A DNA stretch of 9,698 bases from Sulfurovum sp. (GTDB lineage: Bacteria; Campylobacterota; Campylobacteria; Campylobacterales; Sulfurovaceae). Under the pieces are notes generated by a model. That model saw only the letters and a program-made list of their open reading frames with translations, searched no databases and was not told the DNA's origin. The stretch covers positions 1 to 9,698 of the forward strand of contig JAMONG010000170.1 in NCBI GenBank assembly GCA_027066595.1, written 5' to 3'. Shown here in pieces: positions 1 through 6,587 of the stretch. Within the stretch, counting starts at the first letter, position 1; every line of letters begins with the position of its first letter. Both the position numbers and the translations under genes were made by a program.

Positions 1-692
1 AAATACTCTCTTAATTTTGTATTGAATGTATATCCTTTACCATAGACAGAGTGTGTATAGAGTCCTATTTGATGGTTAAGGGCTTGCTGTTTTCTCTCTT
101 TTGAAATACGTATGGTCTGCTTGATATTGTCCCTACTGTAGTCCACTGTACCAAGCTTTTTACTATGTTCGATGGACTCTATACTTTTATCGAGTGTATC
201 CATCGTAAACAGCATTTTATAACGGTACATGAAAGAGCGTGTGATGTCAAGATAATGTGAGGGTTTAGGCGTTTGGTTCATCTGCATTTGACCAAATGCA
301 CCTCCGTTACTACCAAAAAAATCTGCTCCAATAATGATGGTTTTAAAAGATTCCCCTTTTATCTTCTTCGCTTGGGCTATCCAGTTCTGGTACTCGGATG
401 GATACATCGCAACACCTGAGTAATTAAAAACATTCATGGTTTTAAAGTCATGCTGATTGATATACGTGGTTCGGCTACTCCCTAGTAGAAGAGCATCATA
501 CTGCTCCAAGTCACAAAAGTAGGCTCTGTTAGTTTTAAGTTGTCGTTCATCAAAACCTGGTTGGGCATTGTTGTATTTGTTGGAGTGACAAAATGTCCAA
601 AGCGGGTCTATGCTGTAGTTAAACAGTCCAAAGAGTAAAATGACTGAGAGTACCAACGTCAAAAAGCGTTTTACCCATTTTTTATAATGCAT
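1..692 (-). CDS. SGNH-like membrane-anchored protein, MBOAT partner (C-terminus outside window)
   Basis: This is an open frame of 230 codons that runs off the left edge, so the stop is not seen. The N-terminus has a short basic stretch and one hydrophobic helix (about residues 9-26), consistent with an inner-membrane anchor and a periplasmic body. Residues 67-75 read ALLLGSSRT, which fits block I of SGNH hydrolases with Ser73 as the likely nucleophile. NYSG around residue 93 and IIGADFF around 121-126 fit the following blocks. The C-terminal Asp/His block would lie beyond the edge. Proteins of this kind commonly sit next to MBOAT acyltransferases and are thought to finish acetyl transfer to exported glycan, as AlgJ/AlgX do for alginate; that role is inferred here. 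Two in-frame ATGs exist (698 and 692). The second is preferred because AGGAG abuts the first but lies 6 nt before the second. The gene follows the MBOAT gene by 9 nt and is likely translationally coupled to it. Confidence 0.72.
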   Translation of the reverse strand, partial: MHYKKWVKRFLTLVLSVILLFGLFNYSIDPLWTFCHSNKYNNAQPGFDERQLKTNRAYFCDLEQYDALLLGSSRTTYINQHDFKTMNVFNYSGVAMYPSEYQNWIAQAKKIKGESFKTIIIGADFFGSNGGAFGQMQMNQTPKPSHYLDITRSFMYRYKMLFTMDTLDKSIESIEHSKKLGTVDYSRDNIKQTIRISKERKQQALNHQIGLYTHSVYGKGYTFNTKLREY

Positions 693-698
693 GTGCAT

Positions 699-703
699 CT
701 CCT
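699..703 (-). promoter_or_regulatory. Ribosome binding site of the SGNH-like gene, overlapping the MBOAT stop
   Basis: On the minus strand AGGAG shares bases with the TAG stop of the MBOAT gene (TTTTAGGAG). It directly touches the upstream ATG at 698 but is 6 nt from the ATG at 692, so it supports 692 as the true start. The overlap of stop and Shine-Dalgarno suggests translational coupling. Confidence 0.7.
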
Positions 704-2159
704 AAAAGTTAAAATAGAGAAACTCAGAGAGTTTCGAAAGAGATGAAGCTGCGACAAGAAACAATACCCCAGCATAAAGCATCGTCCAAAGGTTTGGCTT
801 AAAGCCTTGGAGCAGTTGGTTGGAATTTTTAAATACTACAATCACAAACAGCCCTCCTAGCATCCAATACATCGTATAGGGGTCACGTGAGACAGACTGT
901 AGCCAATACCCAAAAGTAACATCGTACGAAGAGAGAAAGTCTAACTTCGCTTTCCACTCCAAAGGCAGTACCAGTGTACCGCCAAACATCCCTTTAAGTA
1001 CTTTCATCGCATCTTCCCACTCTTTTGCTCTAAAAAATACCCAAGTGATATTGATAAAATTAAAAGTAATAAACCACGCTACTATCGTATGTAGTCTAAA
1101 GCCTATTCTTCTCCACATCCTATGTATCACGATAGCTAAACCATGCAAAAATCCCCAAAAAAGAAAGGTCCATCCTGCCCCATGCCAAATCCCCCCTATG
1201 AGGAACGTTGCCATAAGGTTAGTGTAAGTACGTACCTCTGATTTTTTGTTTCCTCCCAAGGGGATGTAAATATACTCTTTAAGAAATCTACTTAAAGTAA
1301 TATGCCAACGTCGCCAAAAATCTTGAATAGATGTCGCTTTATAGGGAGAGTCAAAGTTGATGGGCAATTTAATATTAAAAAGCAGTGCTGCACCTATCGC
1401 CATGTCGGTATAGCCACTAAAATCAAAGTAGAGTTGAAAAGTATAAGAGAGTGATGTCACCCATGCTTCTACAAGATGTAAGGCGGTCGCATGGTCAAAG
1501 CCTGCCGTTGCCCACAAGGCAAATGTATCAGCAATGACTACTTTTTTAAACAGCCCCATAGAGAAGATAAAAAGCCCCATAGCGATGTTGGGGTAGCGTA
1601 TGACTTTATTTGCTGTTTTGGAAAACTGTGGCATCATCTCAGAGTGGTGTACGATGGGTCCTGCAATGAGTTGAGGGAAAAAAGTGACAAAGTTTGCATA
1701 GTTTAAAAAGCTATACTCTTTTGTCTCACCTCTGTAGCTGTCTACCAAATAGGCTATCTGTTGAAAGGTGAAAAACGAAATAGCAAGTGGCAGTGCCAAG
1801 TTAAGCAGCCCTACTTGTGTACCTAAAAGATGATTGAAATTTTCTATGAAAAAATCTGCATACTTAAAGTAAGCAAGAAGAACCACATTAAAAAGTATGC
1901 CTATAGTCAAAAGTACTTTTTTGTTGACACGACTGTGCTTGGTTACCTGCGATAAAGAGACTCCTATCACATAGTTAAAAAGCATCGATGAAAGGATAAT
2001 AGGAAGGTAGGAGATGTTCCACCAACTGTAAAAGAAAAGTGAAGCAAAGACTAAAAATGCTTTAGATGCTACTGTTAATTTGAGACTATTAAGATAAAAA
2101 TAGACAAAAAAAGTAACAGGTAAAAAAGCAAAGATAAAAATGTATGAATTAAAAAGCAA
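702..2159 (-). CDS. MBOAT-family O-acyltransferase (AlgI-like)
   Basis: This is a 485-residue polytopic membrane protein with about ten or more hydrophobic helices. It carries the hallmarks of the bacterial polysaccharide MBOAT group: FFPQLIAGPI at 160-169, YFDFSGYTDMAIG at 244-256, FWRRWHITLSRFLKEYIYIP at 281-300 and GGIWHGAGW at 322-330. His326 in the last motif is the expected catalytic histidine, and the C-terminus FLYFNF is typical. Length matches AlgI-type proteins (about 470-520). The family moves acetyl or another acyl group from a cytoplasmic donor across the inner membrane for O-acylation of an exported polymer; the acceptor here is unknown. The start is TTG at 2159. No nearby in-frame ATG exists, MLFNSY is the usual N-terminus of the family, and AGGA lies 7 nt upstream. 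That AGGA falls in the 3' arm of a hairpin (2163-2197). The gene follows the hydrolase gene by 42 nt and precedes an SGNH-like partner. Confidence 0.95.
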   Translation of the reverse strand: MLFNSYIFIFAFLPVTFFVYFYLNSLKLTVASKAFLVFASLFFYSWWNISYLPIILSSMLFNYVIGVSLSQVTKHSRVNKKVLLTIGILFNVVLLAYFKYADFFIENFNHLLGTQVGLLNLALPLAISFFTFQQIAYLVDSYRGETKEYSFLNYANFVTFFPQLIAGPIVHHSEMMPQFSKTANKVIRYPNIAMGLFIFSMGLFKKVVIADTFALWATAGFDHATALHLVEAWVTSLSYTFQLYFDFSGYTDMAIGAALLFNIKLPINFDSPYKATSIQDFWRRWHITLSRFLKEYIYIPLGGNKKSEVRTYTNLMATFLIGGIWHGAGWTFLFWGFLHGLAIVIHRMWRRIGFRLHTIVAWFITFNFINITWVFFRAKEWEDAMKVLKGMFGGTLVLPLEWKAKLDFLSSYDVTFGYWLQSVSRDPYTMYWMLGGLFVIVVFKNSNQLLQGFKPNLWTMLYAGVLFLVAASSLSKLSEFLYFNF

Positions 2160-2162
2160 AGC

Positions 2163-2197
2163 ACTGTCCTAAAATAGTTTGTCTATTTTAGCACAGT
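2163..2197 (-). promoter_or_regulatory. Hairpin enclosing the MBOAT ribosome binding site
   Basis: In the minus-strand transcript the arms are 2197-2193 with 2167-2163 (ACTGT/ACAGT), then one G.G mismatch (2192/2168), then 2191-2183 with 2177-2169 (CTAAAATAG/CTATTTTAG), around a 5-nt loop. That is 14 pairs in all. The AGGA that serves the TTG start at 2159 is at 2170-2167, inside the 3' arm. The structure could sequester the site, or act as a weak or partial terminator after the hydrolase gene. It lacks a clean downstream U-run, so the first reading is slightly preferred. Confidence 0.5.
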
Positions 2198-2201
2198 AGG
2201 A

Positions 2202-3281
2202 TTAACGAAAATAGTGTTTTAAAAAGATACCCAGTTCACGGTACACCTCTTTTGATTCGGGAGAGTGAGGAATGACAAAGTACTCTACATGAGAAAGCCC
2301 CTCATAGACGTTAAGGTCAGCTCTGACACCTGATGCTCTCATCTTACGATGTACACGTACTGCAAGGCTTAAAAAAAGGTCTCTTGTACCTGTGACTAAC
2401 ATCGTAGGAGGAAAACCAGTAAAATCTCCATAAATAGGAGAAAGCCCTGGGTCTTTAAGGTCATGCCCATTGGCATAGAGCTTGACTGCTTCAGGTAAAA
2501 AACCATCATAGGTGACTATCTTTCTGTCTATGCCTTCATTCACATAAAGCGAATCTCCATGTTTACCCAAATCTGCCCAAGGTGTACCAACAAAAAGTGC
2601 CGCAGGGAGTTCTAACTTTAATGCTTTTAACTTATGTACCACAGCCAGTACCAAGCCTCCACCAGATGAAGAGCCACCCATAGCAATACGACTTGGAGAG
2701 TGTTTTTGACTCAATGCTTTGTAAACTTCTACTACATCATTGAGTCCTGCGGGGTAAGGGTTATCAGGAGGCATTCTATAATCTATCGCTATCACAGGGA
2801 TTTGTACCCTTTGTGCAATGAGCACTGCCTCGGTTAATGCAGACATTCCTCCACCAAAAACATACGCACCTCCATGCAGATAGATAAAGATTTTGTTTTT
2901 GTTCTCCGCACTGATAGTAGCAGGAGTAACCCTATAGAGATTCACTCCTGCCATACGCTCTTGTTTGATGCTCACATTATAGCGTTTTGCAAATGCTTTA
3001 CTCCCTGCTTCACCAGAAGCTTTGCTATACTCTATCCAGTCTCTCCACTCATCTTTACTTTTAGAAGTAAAACGTTTTGCACGTTCTATATTGGGTGGCA
3101 TGAGATTTGAGAGCACTTCAAGCACTTCTTTACTGGCAGTCAGTGGTAAAGGAAGCTCTTTTGCAGGAATACTCCATCGTATCGCTTCAGGAGCGTCAGA
3201 AGCCACACTTTCTCTTGCTTCTAAAGTAACAAAAAGTAAGCCTACAAGTAATATGATATTTTTTATTTTATACAGTTTCAT
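2202..3281 (-). CDS. Exported alpha/beta hydrolase, HSL-like esterase/deacylase
   Basis: The product is 359 residues. Residues 1-28 look like a signal peptide (KLYKIK, then a hydrophobic core, then EARESVAS), so the enzyme should act in the periplasm or at the cell surface. The body is alpha/beta-hydrolase fold-3 (hormone-sensitive lipase type). HGGAY at 136-140 is the oxyanion-hole motif and DYRMPPDNPYPAG at 167-179 is the conserved segment after it. GSSSG at 203-207 holds nucleophile Ser205, GTRD ends at the acid Asp301, and GLSH ends at the base His331. All triad positions are present. The elbow reads GSSSG where GDSAG is usual. The substrate cannot be read from sequence; its place between WbqC and MBOAT genes suggests removal or editing of an ester on the surface glycan (inference). 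ATG at 3281 is preceded by AGGAG with a 9-nt spacer, and that AGGAG overlaps the stop of the upstream gene. Confidence 0.9.
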   Translation of the reverse strand: MKLYKIKNIILLVGLLFVTLEARESVASDAPEAIRWSIPAKELPLPLTASKEVLEVLSNLMPPNIERAKRFTSKSKDEWRDWIEYSKASGEAGSKAFAKRYNVSIKQERMAGVNLYRVTPATISAENKNKIFIYLHGGAYVFGGGMSALTEAVLIAQRVQIPVIAIDYRMPPDNPYPAGLNDVVEVYKALSQKHSPSRIAMGGSSSGGGLVLAVVHKLKALKLELPAALFVGTPWADLGKHGDSLYVNEGIDRKIVTYDGFLPEAVKLYANGHDLKDPGLSPIYGDFTGFPPTMLVTGTRDLFLSLAVRVHRKMRASGVRADLNVYEGLSHVEYFVIPHSPESKEVYRELGIFLKHYFR

Positions 3282-3290
3282 GCTTTACGG

Positions 3291-3295
3291 CTCCT
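3291..3295 (-). promoter_or_regulatory. Ribosome binding site of the hydrolase gene, overlapping the WbqC-family stop
   Basis: AGGAG on the minus strand shares bases with the TAG stop at 3296-3294 and lies 9 nt before the ATG at 3281. This is the same stop/Shine-Dalgarno overlap as at 699-704 and points to coupled translation. Confidence 0.65.
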
Positions 3296-3995
3296 ATTTA
3301 AAACTTAACATAGATTTTTTCATCTGAGGACCTTCGTTAAATATCAAGTCAAGCACCGTCACACCATGCTCAAAAGGTGGATAGAGTTGTGTGTATTCAG
3401 GGTAACCTTCATAGTTCATCCACTCCAACTTTATGCCATGTTTTGCCATAGACTCTTCAGTCAGATAACTTTTAGCTGAGGGACCACTAAGGTATGTTGT
3501 GCATCCTATCTCTTTGAGCATAGGAATGTAACGGTCTTCTTTACTTCCTGAAAGATTGTATGCTCTGGAGTCTCCTCCAAATTTTGTCTGAATATCCAGT
3601 ATCTCCTGGGCAATCTTTTTGATAATCGTCTGATTCATATCAGAGAGGTTTGTCCACTCTTTTTCTAAATATATCTCTTTAAAAAAATCTCTATACATCT
3701 TAAAATAGGGTGCATCTTTGTAGTACTGAGCTATCTTCCCCCAGTGGCTTTTTTGCCAACCATTTTGGGTGATTTCGACATCACAAATTAATCTGTCTCT
3801 GGTTTTTTTACCTACAGGTACCGATATCCATTCCAAACCTTTTGGACTTTTTATCAGATTGCGGTTACGCCAATCTTGTTTGGTATATTGTACATCATCA
3901 TAAAAATAAAATTCATCTACACTATTAATATAGTCAAAATACCCTTTCCATGGAATATAATTCGATTGTGTCATACCAATTTTCTTACTCATCAT
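3294..3995 (-). CDS. WbqC-family protein
   Basis: This 233-residue soluble protein has no signal peptide or membrane helix. It matches the WbqC-like family along its whole length. The N-terminal block is at about 6-48, with QSNYIPWKGYFDYI (10-23), then DDVQYTKQDWRNRN (33-46). The C-terminal block has YLSGPSAKSYL (168-178), GIKLEW (187-192) and FEHGVTVLDLIFNEG (208-222). Members are found in O-antigen and other surface-glycan clusters. No reaction is assigned with confidence, so none is claimed here. Two adjacent ATGs begin the frame (3995 and 3992). The purine run AAAAGAGAG leaves almost no spacer before the first, so the second may be used. It is the first gene of the leftward operon, with an extended -10 element about 30 nt upstream. 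Confidence 0.88.
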   Translation of the reverse strand: MMSKKIGMTQSNYIPWKGYFDYINSVDEFYFYDDVQYTKQDWRNRNLIKSPKGLEWISVPVGKKTRDRLICDVEITQNGWQKSHWGKIAQYYKDAPYFKMYRDFFKEIYLEKEWTNLSDMNQTIIKKIAQEILDIQTKFGGDSRAYNLSGSKEDRYIPMLKEIGCTTYLSGPSAKSYLTEESMAKHGIKLEWMNYEGYPEYTQLYPPFEHGVTVLDLIFNEGPQMKKSMLSFK

Positions 3996-4172
3996 CTCTC
4001 TTTTATATATTAAATAATTAAATAAAGTATAACATAATGATGTTTATATATCACTATTATTTAAATAATTTAGAATTATAATAAATATTAATTTTATAGT
4101 ATTTTACTCTATAAACTTTCTTTAAGATATTATTTAATATACTCTTTAATATCAAACCCAAAGGATACCAAA
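3996..4172. promoter_or_regulatory. AT-rich divergent promoter region
   Basis: This 177-nt gap between divergent genes is almost entirely A and T. For the leftward operon there is an extended -10 (TGTTATACT, minus strand, 4034-4026). Rightward candidates are TATAAT at 4077-4082, TATAGT at 4095-4100 and TATACT at 4138-4143. No clear -35 box is seen. A perfect 14-bp A/T palindrome, ATTATTTAAATAAT, sits at 4056-4069 between the two sets; it could be an operator, but an all-A/T palindrome is weak evidence. Confidence 0.5.
4026..4034 (-). promoter_or_regulatory. Extended -10 promoter for the leftward operon
   Basis: The minus strand reads TGTTATACT, a TGn extension plus a -10 hexamer one base off consensus. 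Transcription would begin near 4019, giving a leader of about 25 nt before the WbqC-family gene. No matching -35 box is visible. Confidence 0.45.
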
Positions 4173-4775
4173 ATGAGAAACAAATTACTCGCTACTCTTC
4201 TACTAGTTGGAATGCTAATTATCACTGGGTGCAGTGTAGATAGTCTTACCAATAATGATGATGACAATGCACAAACACCAACAACTTCAAACCCTACACC
4301 AAATACATCTAACCCTACATTGGCTTCAACGACAATCACTACAACTAGTGGAAAAGCCATTAAAGTAAACAGAACACAAAGTGGACTGGTTTTTGAAGGC
4401 TATGAAGGGAAAATTGTTTTACTTGAAATCTATGGGCATACTTGTCCTTTCTGTATACAATCTATTTCCATTTTTAATAGATTACAAGCTAAATATCCAA
4501 ATGATGTCTATGTGATTGCAATGGAAAGTTATGGTCAATTAAATAATGCACAACTACAGCAATATGTAATGAGCAACGGTATACAGTATGACACCGTAGC
4601 TATGTCAAACGCGGGAAGTATGTTCACATTTATGAATGAACTCACTGGATATACTACCAACCAAGGAGTACCCGCTTTATTGATTCTTGGGCGTGATGGT
4701 GATCTTGTCACATATAAACCACCTCATGTTCCTAATGAAGCAGAGATTGAGGGGTATATTCAAGGACTTTTGTAA
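4173..4775 (+). CDS. Thioredoxin-fold lipoprotein with CPFC redox motif
   Basis: The product is 200 residues. Residues 1-20 form a lipoprotein signal ending ITGC, so Cys20 should be lipidated. Residues 21-60 are a low-complexity Thr/Asn/Pro/Asp linker that would hold the domain off the membrane. The rest is a TlpA/DsbE-like thioredoxin fold. IVLLEIYGHTCPFC (81-94) carries the redox pair Cys91/Cys94, and GVPALLI (165-171) supplies the cis-proline at Pro167. It probably reduces, oxidises or isomerises disulfides in envelope proteins; direction and partner cannot be told from sequence. AAGGA at 4161-4165 is 7 nt before the ATG. It appears to be a single-gene unit: divergent promoter upstream and strong hairpin downstream. 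The flanking glycan genes contain few cysteines, so a functional link to them is not evident. Confidence 0.88.
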   Translation: MRNKLLATLLLVGMLIITGCSVDSLTNNDDDNAQTPTTSNPTPNTSNPTLASTTITTTSGKAIKVNRTQSGLVFEGYEGKIVLLEIYGHTCPFCIQSISIFNRLQAKYPNDVYVIAMESYGQLNNAQLQQYVMSNGIQYDTVAMSNAGSMFTFMNELTGYTTNQGVPALLILGRDGDLVTYKPPHVPNEAEIEGYIQGLL

Positions 4776-4789
4776 GTCATTAGACATAC

Positions 4790-4829
4790 TTTAAAAGAGT
4801 GTGAGACCTAGCTTTCACACTCTTTTAAA
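4790..4829 (+). terminator. Rho-independent terminator after the thioredoxin lipoprotein gene
   Basis: A perfect 15-bp inverted repeat (4790-4804 with 4815-4829, TTTAAAAGAGTGTGA against its complement) surrounds a 10-nt loop, 14 nt after the stop codon. The 3' arm contains TCTTTT, so the U-run lies inside the stem base and not after it. The structure is nearly symmetric and could work in either direction, but no converging gene exists. Confidence 0.8.
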
Positions 4830-4911
4830 AATCTCCTCCTCTTCTACACAAGACTCTTTAAAATTTTACTTTCTTTCCTCTCTCTTGCACATACTATAAA
4901 GCATAAAGTGA

Positions 4912-4917
4912 TATAAT
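4912..4917 (+). promoter_or_regulatory. -10 box for the rightward operon
   Basis: TATAAT is a perfect -10 hexamer 32 nt upstream of the glycosyltransferase ATG at 4950 and after the terminator of the previous gene. A TTGCAC lies upstream (4885-4890), but the 21-nt spacer is too long for a normal -35. Weak -35 boxes are common in Campylobacterota. The stretch 4830-4911 holds nothing else that I recognise. Confidence 0.5.
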
Positions 4918-4949
4918 TTGCACAGATATAATGAAATCAAAAAGGACTA

Positions 4950-5873
4950 ATGAAAATGCCTAAAATATCGGTAGTTGTTCCCGTTTATGGTTGTTGTGAT
5001 AGTTTAAATAAACTCTATGCTCGCCTCAAAGAATCATTGTCTAAAATTTCTGAAGATTTTGAGATTATTTTCATCAATGATGCCAGTCCTGATAATGCAT
5101 GGTCTGCTATCAAAGACCTCGTAACACAAGACGATAGAGTCAAAGGCATTAACCTCTCTCGAAACTTTGGACAACACAAAGCCATCGCTGCTGGTCTTGC
5201 CCATACACAAGGGGACTGGGTCGTTGTTATGGACTGTGATTTACAAGACCAACCAGAAGAGATTATCAAGCTTTACAACAAAGCACAAGAGGGCTATGAT
5301 GCTGTATTTGGGCAACGTATAGGTCGGCAACACAGCAGACGTAAACGATGGGCTTCAAGAGCTTTTATCGCTGTGTATGATTACCTTTCTGACTCAAAAA
5401 CAGACCCAACCATAGGAAACTTTAGTATCATCTCCAGAAAAGTGGTAGAGGGGCTTAAAGAGCTTAAAGAACAACATCACCCTTATACTTTTTTTGTTAT
5501 CTGGCTTGGATTTAAACGTACCTATGTTGAGATAGAACATGCAAAACGTGAAGAGGGAGAAAGCTCTTATAACTTCAAGCGTCTTATCCAACTTGCAATG
5601 GATAACATCGTTTCACAGTCAAACAAACTGCTTAGAATGTCGATTAAATTTGGTTTTGGACTTGCCTTTTTTTCTGCACTTTACGCCTTCTATCTTGTAC
5701 TCAAATACTTCATGACAGATGAAGTCGTGGCAGGTTGGACAAGTGTCATGGTTTCGATTTACTTTATCGGTGGGCTTCTTTTTGCAAATTTAGGTCTTAT
5801 TGGTCTGTATATTGGTAAGATTTTTGATGAGACTAAAAACAGACCGCTCTATGTCATCGATGAAATCATTTAA
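4950..5873 (+). CDS. GT2 glycosyltransferase, polyprenyl-phosphate type (ArnC/GtrB/DPM1-like)
   Basis: The product is 307 residues. The GT-A domain is at about 5-215: ISVVVPVY (6-13), NDASPDN (43-49, in place of the common DDGS), LSRNFGQHKAIAAGL (69-83) and the metal-binding DCDLQD at 95-100. EEGESSYNFKRL (201-212) is the acceptor-side motif of the family. Two C-terminal helices (about 232-255 and 264-289) are followed by the basic tail KNRPLYVIDEI. This architecture is that of enzymes that move a sugar from a nucleotide donor to undecaprenyl phosphate on the cytoplasmic face. The sugar is not readable from sequence; the aminotransferase downstream suggests a 4-amino-6-deoxyhexose (inference). 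AAGGA at 4942-4946 is 3 nt from the ATG at 4950 but 9 nt from an in-frame ATG at 4956, so the protein may start at Met3. First gene of the rightward operon. Confidence 0.93.
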   Translation: MKMPKISVVVPVYGCCDSLNKLYARLKESLSKISEDFEIIFINDASPDNAWSAIKDLVTQDDRVKGINLSRNFGQHKAIAAGLAHTQGDWVVVMDCDLQDQPEEIIKLYNKAQEGYDAVFGQRIGRQHSRRKRWASRAFIAVYDYLSDSKTDPTIGNFSIISRKVVEGLKELKEQHHPYTFFVIWLGFKRTYVEIEHAKREEGESSYNFKRLIQLAMDNIVSQSNKLLRMSIKFGFGLAFFSALYAFYLVLKYFMTDEVVAGWTSVMVSIYFIGGLLFANLGLIGLYIGKIFDETKNRPLYVIDEII

Positions 5874-5887
5874 GTTAGTGTAGATAG

Positions 5888-6577
5888 ATGGCTCCTAAAA
5901 CGAAGAACCTCATCATCTATGGCGACAGCTCTTATGCCCAGATGATTGCACACTATTTTCAAACAGACAGCCACTATGAAGTAGTTGCCTATTGTGTGGA
6001 TGAAGCATATCGCTCACACGATGAGATAGAGGGGCTTCCTGTCATTGCCCTTGAAGAGATAGAAAAGCACTTCTCTCCCAAAGAGCATCACATCTTTGCT
6101 GCCATTGGCTACAAGAGTGTGCGTACACATAAAACACTCTATGAGAAAATAGCAAAATGCTCTTATCCTGTTGCGAGCTATATTAGTAGCCAAGCTATAG
6201 TAGATAGTACCTCTACAGTAGGTGAAAACTGCTTGATACTTCCTGCTGTGATTTTAGAACCATACACGAAGATTGAAGCAAACTGCTACATCAACTCTGC
6301 GGCTATTGTTTGTCATCACAGTCACATCAAAGCACACTCTATCTTGGCAGCAGGAGCCTTGATTGGTGGGCATAGCACTGTAGGAGAGAGTTCACTGATT
6401 GGATTTAGCGCAACAGTAGCTGAACTTTTGGAGCTTGGAGATGAAACACTTTTAGGTGCAGGAAGCCTTCTTCTAGAGAATGCCCAAGCACATACCATGT
6501 ATGTAGGCACACCAGCCAAAGCACTAAGAACACACAAAGAGACAGGTATCCTCATCGTACCTGAAAACTTAAAATAA
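5888..6577 (+). CDS. NeuD/PglD-like sugar acyltransferase (left-handed beta-helix)
   Basis: The product is 229 residues. The N-terminal Rossmann-like part (about 6-95) begins LIIYGDSSYAQMI, where relatives usually have a glycine-rich GxGGHA-type loop. From about 100 onward hexapeptide repeats build a left-handed beta-helix: AIVDSTSTVGENCLI, then SILAAGALIGGHSTVGESSL, then DETLLGAGSLL, ending with VGTPAKAL (206-213). Relatives acetylate an amino or hydroxyl group of a nucleotide sugar using acetyl-CoA. The catalytic His is normally in a His-Asp pair; here the site reads CHHSH (142-146), with His143 as the likely base and His144 where Asp is expected. With WecE encoded nearby, the 4-amino group of dTDP-Fuc4N is a natural candidate substrate, though a hydroxyl is possible. 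The gap to the glycosyltransferase is 14 nt. The ATG at 5888 has no good Shine-Dalgarno, so coupling to the upstream gene is likely. Confidence 0.85.
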   Translation: MAPKTKNLIIYGDSSYAQMIAHYFQTDSHYEVVAYCVDEAYRSHDEIEGLPVIALEEIEKHFSPKEHHIFAAIGYKSVRTHKTLYEKIAKCSYPVASYISSQAIVDSTSTVGENCLILPAVILEPYTKIEANCYINSAAIVCHHSHIKAHSILAAGALIGGHSTVGESSLIGFSATVAELLELGDETLLGAGSLLLENAQAHTMYVGTPAKALRTHKETGILIVPENLK

Positions 6578-6582
6578 AGGGA
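6577..6582 (+). promoter_or_regulatory. Ribosome binding site for the GTG-started transporter gene
   Basis: AAGGGA begins on the last base of the acyltransferase stop codon and lies 5 nt before GTG at 6588. The next in-frame ATG encodes residue 24, past the first membrane helix, so GTG is the start. Confidence 0.6.
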
Positions 6583-6587
6583 AAACA

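Noticed and set aside
3022..3327. Plus-strand open frame opposite the hydrolase gene
   Set aside because: It lies wholly antisense to a gene with a complete catalytic triad and signal peptide, and its translation shows no recognisable domain.
4130..4360. Minus-strand frame giving a Val-rich hydrophobic peptide
   Set aside because: It is the antisense of the Thr/Asn/Pro linker of the lipoprotein; the hydrophobicity is a by-product of that low-complexity coding sequence.
4885..4890. TTGCAC as a -35 box for TATAAT at 4912
   Set aside because: The 21-nt spacer is outside the normal 16-18 nt range, so only the -10 box is called.
4931..4963. Ten-codon frame (ATG at 4931) overlapping the start of the glycosyltransferase, as a leader peptide
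   Set aside because: It has no Shine-Dalgarno site, no repeated regulatory codons and no attenuator hairpin after it.
5076..5096. NDASPDN in place of DDGS in the GT2 domain as a possible inactive enzyme
   Set aside because: Asn-Asp-x-Ser variants are common in the polyprenyl-phosphate GT2 branch, and the metal-binding DCD motif is intact.
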